DNA of 64,000 nucleotides from Bimastos eiseni. Taxonomy: Eukaryota; Annelida; Clitellata; Crassiclitellata; Lumbricidae. The DNA is taken from NCBI GenBank assembly GCA_959347315.1, contig OY365817.1, positions 3,526,056 through 3,590,055 on the forward strand, written 5' to 3'. Position 1 is the stretch's first letter, and each line of letters starts with the position of its first letter. Below, piece by piece: positions 33,901 through 45,900 of this stretch. The notes under the pieces were generated by a model. The model saw only the letters and a program-made list of their open reading frames with translations. It made no database searches and was not told the origin of the DNA. The translations under genes were made by a program, and so were the position numbers.

Positions 33901-36900
33901 GTCGTCCATGACCATCCATTCTCACTTTAAGCACTGAGCATAAGACGAACACATAGATGAAAAATAAGTACATTGATAAGCTAACTAGAATGCATAACAC
34001 GAATGATTGACATCCATTATAAACACAGAACACGCAAAGTTAGTAAGTTAAGTCCAAAGAAAATATGAAATTTTTGTGAAATAATTAAAAAATTGCTGTT
34101 TGTGATAGCGTAGACCTATATAGCTGGCCGAGAATTGCACTCATGCCTGGACGCACATGGACGCGCGTCCAGGCAGTTCTGGCCAAATAAGTGGCAGTAC
34201 GCCGTACATGACCGTCCATGCACACTTTAAGCACTGCGTATAACTTTATATGAAAAAGAGGTAAAATCTTATTTTAGCGTCGTAAATTACCCATGATAAA
34301 TAGCGTCGCACATTATTCTCCATGGCAAATCAGGTTAAGCCTCGTTAACGTCGGTAGCAGAAGCGGGATTGGTGAAAAGAAGTCCGTCGGGCTGTGAACT
34401 TGGTCGATGAAAGATTTCTGTTTAACTGGAAGATAGATTTATGAAAAGATGTTCTGCTTATGTACTGAGGAAAAGATGCAATGAAGAAAAGAATCATGGG
34501 TAAATAGAAGCTGGACAGAAATGAGAATTATACTTGACGTGGAACCTTTTTCATCATTCCCGATTCCATTTCGGAGGAAATCTGTTCATCATTTTTGGTT
34601 ACATTTAAGCAGAAACCTCATCGCTCATACAAGTTCTTATAAAAATTCTTTTCATCGGTCAAGTTCTTGTTATAAAAATATTTAACATCGATCTAGTTCC
34701 CAGTTAAACATAAAATCTTTTCATAAATCCAGCTCCCAGTTCAACATAGTTCTTTTTATAATTCCAGCTTCCGTTTATGTATGATTCTTAGTTAAATACA
34801 TGTTTCAAAACAACGGCAGTAGCTTACGACGCTAAAATAAGATTTTACCGAAAGAGAATTCACAGGCCCTATGTCATTGTTATCGTTAAATTTTGTGTTA
34901 TTATTACCACAGCTTAATCTAGGCCTAAACATATAATTATCTGCCGTCTCAAGCTTTGTACCTACAATAGAATAGGGTGATTTTGAACGCGGTCGGTGAA
35001 AAATTTTTTAGATCAAAGGGGTTCCGCGGCCAAAAAGATTGGGAAACGCTGCTCTAATTTAACGCCTTGTGCTGTGTTACGACGCTGTTGAAATTTTTGT
35101 AGGCGTATTAACCGCACACCACCACCACCCACCCACCATGTTATTATATGATGTCTGAATACTACTGGATATCCATCATAGAAAATACTGACATTGAATA
35201 CCAGCATACACAAGTCGGTCGCAGTTCCGCGTTCAAGAGTCCAAAATAAAGTTACAATTACACTTAGCCTACCGTAGATGTATGCACAAATAATAACATA
35301 TTCAGGGTGATCATTTTAAAATCCTAAATACCATTTACTTCAAAACCTTTAGGGGTCAAATTCTACAGAGACTATGTTGTCTAGCAACTGTATGTAATTT
35401 CGTCACCCTTATAATAATAATAATCAAGAGATGGAAAATGTATTGACCTTCCAGTTGGCGTGTTTTGAAATTGCTCCGAGGAAAAAAAAGGCCATCAGTG
35501 GACCAGAGATCGAACTCATGAGAGCCACGGCCACCTATAAGCATATCAACAAACAAATAAGAAGGGTAATATAGCAATATTATTAACAATCGTAGAAATA
35601 GTGGCTACTGTTGTAGTGGCAGTAACATCATTTGAACAATAAAAACACCAACAAAGGTTATAACAATGACAGTGATCATGATGATGCTAATGACGATAAT
35701 GGTGATAATAATAAAAATAATAATAATAATAAAACCAGTAATATAATAACCATAACAACAATAATAGTTACGATAATAATCATGCCAAAAAAAGTATCAA
35801 ATTATATTCAGTATGCTTCTAATAACTGATTCAATTTTCTCTCTTAAAAATTGAGAATTCTGATGATACACTAACCTGTATGATGGGACCATTAACAGAA
35901 GCCGTAAGAAAAGCCACTCCGATGGATAACGCTCCAAACAGAACAACTGGAACACAAACATACATTAAGATCCAGGGGAAGTTATGATTCGTATGGCCCA
36001 GAAGTACGCCTGCCAAATATCCGCAAGATAAATGGGCCAGCCATAGTGTCGAGGGTTTCTCTCTCGCTAACTCCTTCTTCATGACGAGAGTATCCGCTGG
36101 TTCTTTCCTCTATCACCAAGCTCAGCAACACGACACACTTGATGGCTTAATGTGTATATTCTAATGATATATATACACACCACTCATCCTATCTACACTT
36201 ACTGGAGTTATTAGTGTCCTTTTAAATGTTTCCCTGGTTTACGTTGGAGACGGGTTTCCCAACTACGTTGATTACCCTTATCGTCAGAACGACCTAGCGT
36301 TTCCCCCAGTTCCGAAACAAGTCCCCATTTCCTTGCTTACTACGCTATATGAATACTTCTAGAGGCAATTTCCTTCGCCATCCCAAACGCAAAACTCGTA
36401 TCTCTCTAGAATGACAGGTCACCTGCAGAAACCATAACTAAACCCTGGTTGGACGGGTCTTGGCGTCCATAGCGTAACGTCAGATTCCTAGGGGCGTCCA
36501 GTTATTGTTTGACTAGCGGCTGTATGGCTGAGCCTTATTAGTGACAATGAATTCCATTACTACAGTTATGCCGCCTAACAGATTGCACCGTTCGTGTCGG
36601 AATTGTCCCTATTTATGATCCGTGTCAACCAGCCGGTCCAGATCAAATCTCCAACTGGTTCATGAATTTCTGGTCTGGGTGTCGTAGAGATGGAAGGGAC
36701 AGTCGTCTCTGACATCTGCCTCGCGGTGTCGGGTTTAGTTGTTTGACACCCCGATGATCTTTGCATAATCCCCGTCGTCTGTATTGAAGCCGTCTGCTTC
36801 AGGCGAAGTCCATTGATGTCTCTCCTCTGAGGTTTCAGGTAGACATTCTCATCCGTGGTCCTCCTACGCCTCCGCTGTCGATCAATGATTTTTATATAGC

Positions 36901-39900
36901 GCCATCGTCCAGAGTGTCGTGCGTGACACATAGAATTGAAGACGATCATAAAAGGTGTTTTGCTCTTGTACGGTAACGATATAAACACCATAATACATGT
37001 ATAAGGAAATAACGCATATCATCCTTGTAAATAAACTTATCACACACACGCACACGCACGCACACAGTGAAATAGGTAATAATAACCCAAGAGTCTGTTG
37101 ATGAAAGCTTTTCTTGTTTCCGGCAGATGGTCTAGTTTCCATTTCAGAACGTCCTCCCAACAGTTGGCGGCTGCACCACTGAGCGACGAAGACACTGAAC
37201 TACACGATGCAAACAAAGAAACAGACAAATAAAGCAAGACCAAATAGTCGTAATAGTAATCTCAACACTTAAAAAGCGTCACTCTAGAAGTCAAGCGCAT
37301 GGCACCAGCCTCATCAACAGCACTGCTTCGTGTTGTACACAGAACGAAGATAAAAGGAGGAAGGCGAGTGTAGTACGAGAAAGCTTAGGAGCCGATAGAG
37401 GACGTAAGCCGAGATAATGTGGCTAACCTCCCCCCTATGGTCCAGCACACGTGGTGTTCACGTGGTAGCAGCAGATGGGGTGAACGCCATGAGAAAACCT
37501 TGAATTCCTTCCCGTTTTCTTCTCGTACCGCTGAAGGCCTAGCTTCGAGGTTTCCCCGAATTCTTGATTGCCGCTGGGTAAGACTTACCCGGTCTGGCGC
37601 AGGATTAGGACTGCCCCGATGGTATAATCAGAGTCACTACGCTAATGATGAAGTCACACACGTTGCTCGACAAAGGTTGTTTAATACGAAGTACAGCAGC
37701 GGCGAACAGCCAACGAATAATAGTCACGATCAAATCATCGATAGCAGACTGCCAACGAATCTACTGACTGCAGATTCTAACTGAACTGATTGCCGAATGA
37801 ACTTACTCTCTGGCTACTGGACTGAAGTGCTTGTAGGGAAGTTCGACACATTAAACATATAATTTTTGAAATTAACAACTTAATTGTTTGGAAATAAATG
37901 CTTTAAAATGTCTTAGACAACCTTAGGTTATTGTAGCACACAAAAATAATGAAGTTCTGCTTTATAATAAACTGAAAAAAGGTACCTAAGTCAGAACTAA
38001 GACCTACAAATGTCAAAAATGTCAAACTTTCCCAACAGTAAGGGGAAATTCGACAATGTCAAATAATCCGCTAGCTTTTGGATTTACATTTTTCACAAGT
38101 GAAATATAAGCCATTTAGGGAATCAGCACATGATTCTTGATACCATGGACTAAAAGTCCGACAACAAATTCATTCTTCATCGGCGTTCTGGTTGCCATCG
38201 TAGTGCCAGCTATTGCATTTAGCACGATAATTGTTGCGATTGGTTTTATTGGCTCGCACATTTTCACATGAAGGGTTTCAAATTATTTATTTGGCTTTAC
38301 TACATGGCTTCTCTATGTTCAAAATAGTTTTGCTTGAAGTCTACTTGTTTTTGATTTCATTTCTCTCGAACAGGTTTTTTCGATATGCTGGTGATGTAAG
38401 GACAGCAGCTGATTGTCTTCTTCCACCATTGCTCCTCCTTGCCCTATTAATTTTTAGAGTTGGATGTAAATCTTTAAAAGAAACTGAAAGCAAAGAAGTA
38501 GAATCCACTGGAGGAGAAGTTGATGCCACTGGAATGGACGTTGACGTGGTGGGATCATCAGGAAGGGCCAAAGCATTGGCTGGGTGAGCTGGAGCAGCAT
38601 CACATTCTGTGGGTGCCGATGTAGATATACTGTCCCAAGTCTGATCACCTTCTGAGGTGGACACAGCTTGATCAACCGGCGGCTCATTTGAACAATTGAG
38701 CGGTCCTATGTATGATGGCACATCATTAATAGTCAATTCAAATCCCATTCTCTGCAATCGAATCAATCGTTCAACAAGCGCCTTTTCATTCTCGATACAA
38801 AGTACTGACTCCTTTGCATAAGGCTTTTTGGTAGAATTCCCATTCACACGATCGCGTAATGTATTTCTAGGTACTCCAAACTCCGTGCTGGCTTTAAAAG
38901 AATCATTCTGCCATCTTCAACAGCTTTGGCCGCCAGTATCATTGACTCAAATGACCAATTGCCCGACTTGACGTTCGTCTGTAAATTTTCGGCATCTGAA
39001 ACAAAATATTTTATTTATTTAATAATTCCAGTCTACAGCAACAATATAGTATACAAGCGATTAGATAACAACCAGTAGCTGATCAAACTGAAGTCAGCAA
39101 AGGTCTTAGCACTTACATGCTGCCCAATAAACTAAATTTGAAAACTTGTGCACACATGACCTCACCCTACCTAGAGTTGATATCTTTGAAAAGAGATCTT
39201 TCATCATGCGAATGTTATTTGACTTTGACTTTGTTTAAAATTGTAAGCTATTATGCATATGCTGGTAGGCTGATATAGAATGTTCTTACTTACTTAAATT
39301 ACACTACACGCATGAAACTTATATTGTTTGACACACATTATAACTGCGTTATCCAGATTTCTTTGTAAATGAGATTAAAAGACTGGTTTGATAGAATCCT
39401 ATTGCCGACACATTTAGTCTATTTGCAATTTCTGTTATAATAATTATATAGTGCCATCATAGCTAGAGTTGGTATATTTGTCAAGAGTATTTTCAATACG
39501 AGAATGTTATGTGACCTTGTTTAAATCTGATACTATAGTTTATACATTTTGAAAGCTACTGTGCGTTTGCTGGGAGTCTAATAAAGAATATTCTTACTTA
39601 CTTACTTACATTAAACAATGATCACTAAATAGTGTCTAAATTCACTCGACCATGGGGTAAGTTAGACAACTATGTCAGATGGCAACATCTAGCGCATCAA
39701 CAAGAAGAGAGTTTATCATTGTAATCTATATATCCTACGGTAACTATAAAAACATTCACACTTACTGAAAAATAATGGCCTGTCTCTGCTAAAAACAATG
39801 CAGCAAAACTATAATATTATAAAGCAGCCATTTTAGGTACTGCAACGCTAATGGTAGTTTAGTTCTACCAACCTTTCTTCGCGATCGGTGCAGATTAAAA

Positions 39901-42900
39901 TCTTTAATAATTAATGTTTACCGGAGAGGCACACTGCTCAACTTCAACCGGAAACCCAAAGACATAAAACTTTAAAGAGTCAAACGAAGTTAATAAGTAA
40001 GAAGTAATTAGTGTCGAACTGCCCTGCACTGTCGAATTTTCCCACAAAACACTCAGTGTAGCAGTGCTACAGAGGTAGCACAGCTTGATACACGGGTAGC
40101 ACAGAGTGCTAGCGGGGTAGCATAGATTGCTGAAGGGGTACTACAAGGGTAGCACAGAGTGCTACAGGGGTGGCACAGAGTGCTAAAGAGGTAGCACAGA
40201 TTGCTACTGGGGTAGCACAGAGTGCTGAACTGGCAGAAAACGCCACAACGCATGTACATTTACACAAGGTCTGATAATAGTTAACATGTCCGTAGAAATC
40301 ATCCAGTGACAGAGGAATAAATGAAAAACTGAGCATAATACAATGTACATGTATTTACATAGAGTTTATTAGTACAGTACGGATGTTTATGCTGTAGCTG
40401 TAGCAAAGACAGAATTTCTCATTTTAAACCATATTATTTCAAATAATTATATAATTGGTAATAGCTCCCGGTGATAATTTAAAATAAATCTCGTGCTCTC
40501 CATGGTCGTTCAAGTCACTCTTTCTATTATCCAGGATTGGACTGCCACTGCCACAGTTAGGGTAGAAGCAAAGTTCTATGAATTTGAAGAACTGCTGCTC
40601 TGTAGTTGTTGATCATGACGGCAATAATTGCATCAAGACGTTATTCATTAGTTATCAATCTGAAATCACTCATGTCTACAGCAAATCATGACCGCAAATC
40701 ATCATCATTCCTTTTTCACCATTATTTGACTACTAGCTGTTAACCCGCGAAAAATCACAGGTCGCTTAAGTGTTTGTCGACTTTGGCGAGTTGTCCATCT
40801 TAGCTTTCGCTACCGATTCAACCGCAAATAACGCTCCTTTCGAGTTCCATTCGCTAAGTCTGCAGTTAATGTCAAAAATAGGAAATATACTTACATTACG
40901 CGTTATATAACTCATACACGTCAATATTTAAACATATTATTAACGCCCGTCGCACATTGTTTTAACTTAATTTACATGCGACCGACGCAAGAACACCGGA
41001 TGCAGTTATTTTGCGCAAACGCTGGGTGAATAAATGAAACGTTAGTGTGACACACATAGTGACTCACGTCAGGTAATTATTATTGTTGATAACTCAAGAT
41101 TTCAATTAGTTTATGTGAACCATTACCTCAGCGATCCTCCATACAGTACGGCGAGGAATAATCCCGCAAATCCAGGCGAGTCAGCAAAAATTGTTACAAC
41201 AAAGTAGGGAAGCAACTGTAAAACAAAAGGCACATGTTAGGGGCCGTTCACATATTATATAACGCTCAAGGGGTAGGTGGGTGGGTTCCTGTCTTGTTAA
41301 CGTTATATTGTGTAGCGTGGGGGGTAGGTCGAAGGTTTTGTATAACACACTTTTTTCAGCTTATGCTATTTTGCCTGCCATATTGGAAATTCCATGTACC
41401 ACGGACCTCCTTCATTGGTTAATCAAAGTTCACAATACGTTGTGAATCAAAACCAGCACCATTAGCTGTCACCTTGCGAATTGATTTGACGTTCTTATTT
41501 ATTATTTATAAATCCATTTTAACAATTTCCTGTTTACATTTTTAACAATTTCCTGTGCACAGCTTTAAACACTCTTAAATAATATTTCATTCTGTGTGAT
41601 TTGTTTTGATTCCAGTTTAAATTTAACCTAATTCACTTGAAATAATTATTTCGGTAGGCATTAACAAGATGTTTGATTTCATTTTCTATAATATGTATAA
41701 ATAGTTTATATGTTTGCTTAAATACCCAATTATAGTTGTGGTATACACTCTGTAAACATCATACGCTATTAAATAGGTAGAGTTGTACAGCGAACCTATC
41801 AATAATTACCTGATAGTGCAATATTAAACCAATCCATTCTGTGTGACACTGTAATCCTCATACCTTGTGCAAAACAGGAGGGAAACAAAAATGGTGTTTT
41901 TATATAGGATTTACGTCACTACCATGTATTATCATGCTGTATTCGTAGGCATGCATGGTGACAATCGTCGACTACCCAATTAGTTACCGTAATTAATACA
42001 AGTGAATTTAGCGCCATTAAAAGCCCGATGCTTAAGATGCAGAGGAACTCCCTACAACCGGTCTAATCATCATTGGTACGAGAGAGCTCACAATTTTAAG
42101 ATGGTTTTTGTTACTTAGCCAATTGGGCGCATGATGATTTTTGTTACTCCAGTTCTTCAAATGGATAGACAATTATCAGTTGAATCACTACTATTAAAGT
42201 GCCAATTAACTAACATTGTATTGTTATAAAAGTTTCAAACTGTTCAATTCAATTATGTCGATTGTACGTGTTTTAATGTGCATATAGACTGGGGTAGGGG
42301 TAGGTAGCACATCTGTTATATAATATAGGGGTGGGGTCACAGCTGCTGTTATTACGGGTAAGGGGTGGGTCAAAAAATAAGATTTTATGCGTTATATAAT
42401 AATTTATGTGAACGGCCCCTTACTGTCATATTAAAATATTCATATTTGTGACACTCTCTCAACATTTTGGTATCATTTAGTGCATGTGTGGCGCAGTGGC
42501 CGATCGGTTAGAGCGGTCAGCACGTAACGTTCAGTGTGTGCTGAGCGAGCGGGTTCGACCCTCATCCGGGAGTCACTGTGTAGGGACCTTGAGCAAGTCC
42601 TTTGCACACAATTGCTCTGCAGTACAACTGCAATTGCACCGCCGAAGCGTGTGTACTTCTGAGCAAAAATTGTTGGAAGAAGAGAGGTATCAAATTTCAG
42701 TTATAATAATAATAAGTATTGTTATTATCGTTGTCATAGCCGTCGTCATCGCCGTCGTCGTTGTCATCGTCATCGTTTTTATTAATTTTATTATTAGTAT
42801 TACTATCCTTATGTGTCACAATAGAACAGTTTGCAAGTAAAAAATTTGCTCGAAACAGAGTTATAATTCTGGGCTCGAAATGATACCACGCGATAATATA

Positions 42901-45900
42901 GGCCTACAATAAAATAGGCCCACGAGCGCTCAACCAACCGACCTCCACGTTCAATAGAACTATTTTTTGTATAGCACCTCATCAGCAACACTACATCTAT
43001 AAGCAGCAACAAAGAATCTTTGACAAGCCTGGTTCGAATTTACGATGTCTTTGTTGGCCAGAGGATCACATTTGATGCTCGAGTAGTAAGCGAAGACAAT
43101 CAGACCAATTATGCCAGCCATTGCATTCGTTATAATCAAAGGAGGAATGTTTATGAGAATCGTTCTAAAAGACAAAGATCAGTTCTCACAATTTGAGAAC
43201 CGTTCAGTAATGACGACGATGACGAAAACATATTTCATAACTGGTTGACACATTTATGTACGTCTACTTTGACGTATATAATTTACGAATATGCATGACG
43301 TACAGCTGCGAGCAAGGCGTGGAAGCGTCATGCTTTTAATAGTTATATGTAGCCTACATGTTTGCATCTCTTCACGTTTTAATGTATGAACTTCCACGCG
43401 TGCGTTGTAGCCTACTATATTTACAATACATGTATTAACTGTATTGATGAGCGCGTGATGGCGGTTGAGTAGGTCTCACATGTAAGAGACTCGAGCAAAA
43501 TTCTCGAAATATCGGAACAATCGGCGTACAATGGATTATCGTTTTGAGCACAACTAGTTTAAATCATCGTCATGACCAGAATTAATCTATAAAATTTGAA
43601 ATATCAACATTCTACTTAGGAAAAGTGAGTCTTTTGATAGTCTTCATAGGAGACAAGGATGGACAAGTTCGACAACCGTACATCCAATCCAAGAGTATAG
43701 TCAATTACTTCATGTACTCTCCAATAATGACTGCTGACTATTCTGCCCTAGTTCAGATAGAATTCTACGTTCGGTTTGTTGTCGCAAGCGCTACGCAACC
43801 TTCACTAGTCAGGATTGTTTACCTGACATTTCTTCGGACTTATCGATTGATAAATCATGGCTAAAAAGGGAATCAAGCTGAATGACATGATCGAAGCGCT
43901 GAAGGATGAAAAAGTAACTGAATCTTTTCTCGAGAGAATGGCTAAACTCCTTTCTCCTACTATTCATATGATCTTTGACGAAAAGCTGGAACAGAAACTT
44001 GATCGGAAACTGGATTCCTTTGCTACAGCTAGCAGCGAAAAGTTGGACACGTTAATTGAACGCACTACCAAGATCACCGAGGAAAATGTTGACCTAAATA
44101 AGAGAATAAAATTCTTGAAGATACGAATGAGACCTTGAAGTCACAAATCGATTCTCTAATGTCTGTACAAAGACTTAGTACCCTGTTCTTCCATGGAGTT
44201 GAGGAGGATACAGATTTTACTGGAACTCATCGGTCGGATAATCTACCAAAATCTAATCCTGACTTAGCTGCATCTAAGGCAATTCTGGACGTTTGCAACA
44301 CTAAACTGGGTTTGAACGTGATGCTCTCTGATATTGCGTCTGCATACCGCATGCCGAGAAGAGGAAAGGAAACTACAAGCCCGATAGTTGTGAAGTTTAC
44401 CAACCTAGCAACTAGGAACTCAGTCTCCAGATCGCGTCTCCAACTGAAACATCGTAACATCGGGCCGTCCAAGAGGATCTTCATTAATGAAAGTTTGTCA
44501 CCTATAACTGCGCAAATCAACGTCAGTGCAGGAAGTCTTGCAAAGGAAAGCAAACTTCACTTCTCCTGGACCTACGATGGTGCAGTGTTTGTCCGTCTCT
44601 CTGGTGACAAAGATATGAAGTCGATCAAAGTATCGTCGCAACACGATTTTGACAAAATCGCAACATCTGGCTTCGCACCTCTCCCAACATTCCGGACAAG
44701 CATCATCGCTGCGATCAAGCAAGTTGTCCGACTTCTTCGGTGCTCCGACTCAATCCATCTGATTACTCAGCGGACGTACTCGACATCTCTTTCGTTCGAC
44801 TCGTGCAGTCTCTTCGCTTCGAACTCACTCGTCACAGCAAGTCTTTGATCTGATCCCATTTGTGTTGAATTTTCACATGATTTATTATGCTCCGTTCCTA
44901 TTTCACTTATGCTCCAATGTTTACGCTGAATTTATTGCTCTGTTCAGTACAGTCCATTTATCATAACGACTAGTTCGCATGATGGCTAATAGCATTGTCT
45001 GCCGTTATATATCTTTGATTGTTATGCCAAATTATGTGTGATGGATGGACTAGTAATGAACTTCTTTTCACATTTTGATACATGTTAAAATTATTGATGT
45101 TTTAATTTCATTTTGTCTGTCTCATTATGACTGTCATCTTCTCATTTAGCTGATTCACCCTATGTAACTACAGGACGAATAGATTTAATCCAATGTCGTG
45201 TTCTAAGGGCATAGTATACTTTGTTCCATTAACCTTTTCAGTGAACACCTATTTGTCTCTTCCGATTAGATTTCTCTTTTTCTCTATCACTGGCTCGAGT
45301 CTGAATATTCTACTCTCACCTATGACTAACTCTGAACAGGCTCTCATCCTTCATGCACCAAGCCTCATCACTACGCCAATTCATTCCTACAATATGGATA
45401 ATCTAGACCTTAACGTGTTCCCCTATGAATCTGAACCACATGTGATGACCGACAATTTTGATATTGACCCGGACCAGCATTATTTTCAAGACCCGAACTG
45501 GAATAGTCCTTACAAATCTATCGATACGCTAATTCCCCAGGTGGGAATAAACGATGAAGCTTTCCCATCAGACCTGTCTATTTTGCATATAAACTGTTTA
45601 AGTATTTTACCAAAAATAGATGAAATACGTTATATTCTTGAATCATTGCCAGTTACTATTTTTAGCAGTTACTGAAACATGGCTAAGAGTAGGACTTGAA
45701 CAAGTTAAAGCAATTCCAAATTATACCTTTTTACATAAAGCCCGTGTTGATCTGCTGAGGAGTGGAGTTGGCTATCTAATTAAGGATAATCTAAAGTATC
45801 ATGTTATTGAAACTATTACTCCTAGTAGCTCTTACGAAGGACTTTTTATACAACTTGACCTTAAAGCTAAGTCCCCCATAATTGAAGGGATTTATAGGCC

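Larger units (their letters stand above)
32886..35051. mobile_element. hAT-like DNA transposon, non-autonomous (2166 bp), intron 12 of gene C
   Basis: Terminal inverted repeats CAGCG(C/T)TTCCCAA(A/T)CT are followed by GGAACCCTAGGGTTCC or GGCCGCGGAACCCC. An exact 8-bp target duplication CTCTAATT lies at 32878-32885 and 35052-35059, as expected for hAT. No transposase frame is visible. A second element is nested at 34260-34849, and diverged direct repeats lie at 33800-33950 and 34128-34245. It belongs to the same family as 49448-49935. Confidence 0.9.

Noticed and set aside
28723..36928. One full-length LTR retrotransposon between the two LTRs
   Set aside because: Different 5-bp target duplications at each LTR and host exons 11-15 of gene C in between.
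37419..37784. 121-residue open frame on the + strand
   Set aside because: No recognisable motif, no paralogue in the window and no splice context; left as intron 9 sequence.
40053..40336. Cys-rich peptide genes
   Set aside because: Translations of the hairpin minisatellite.
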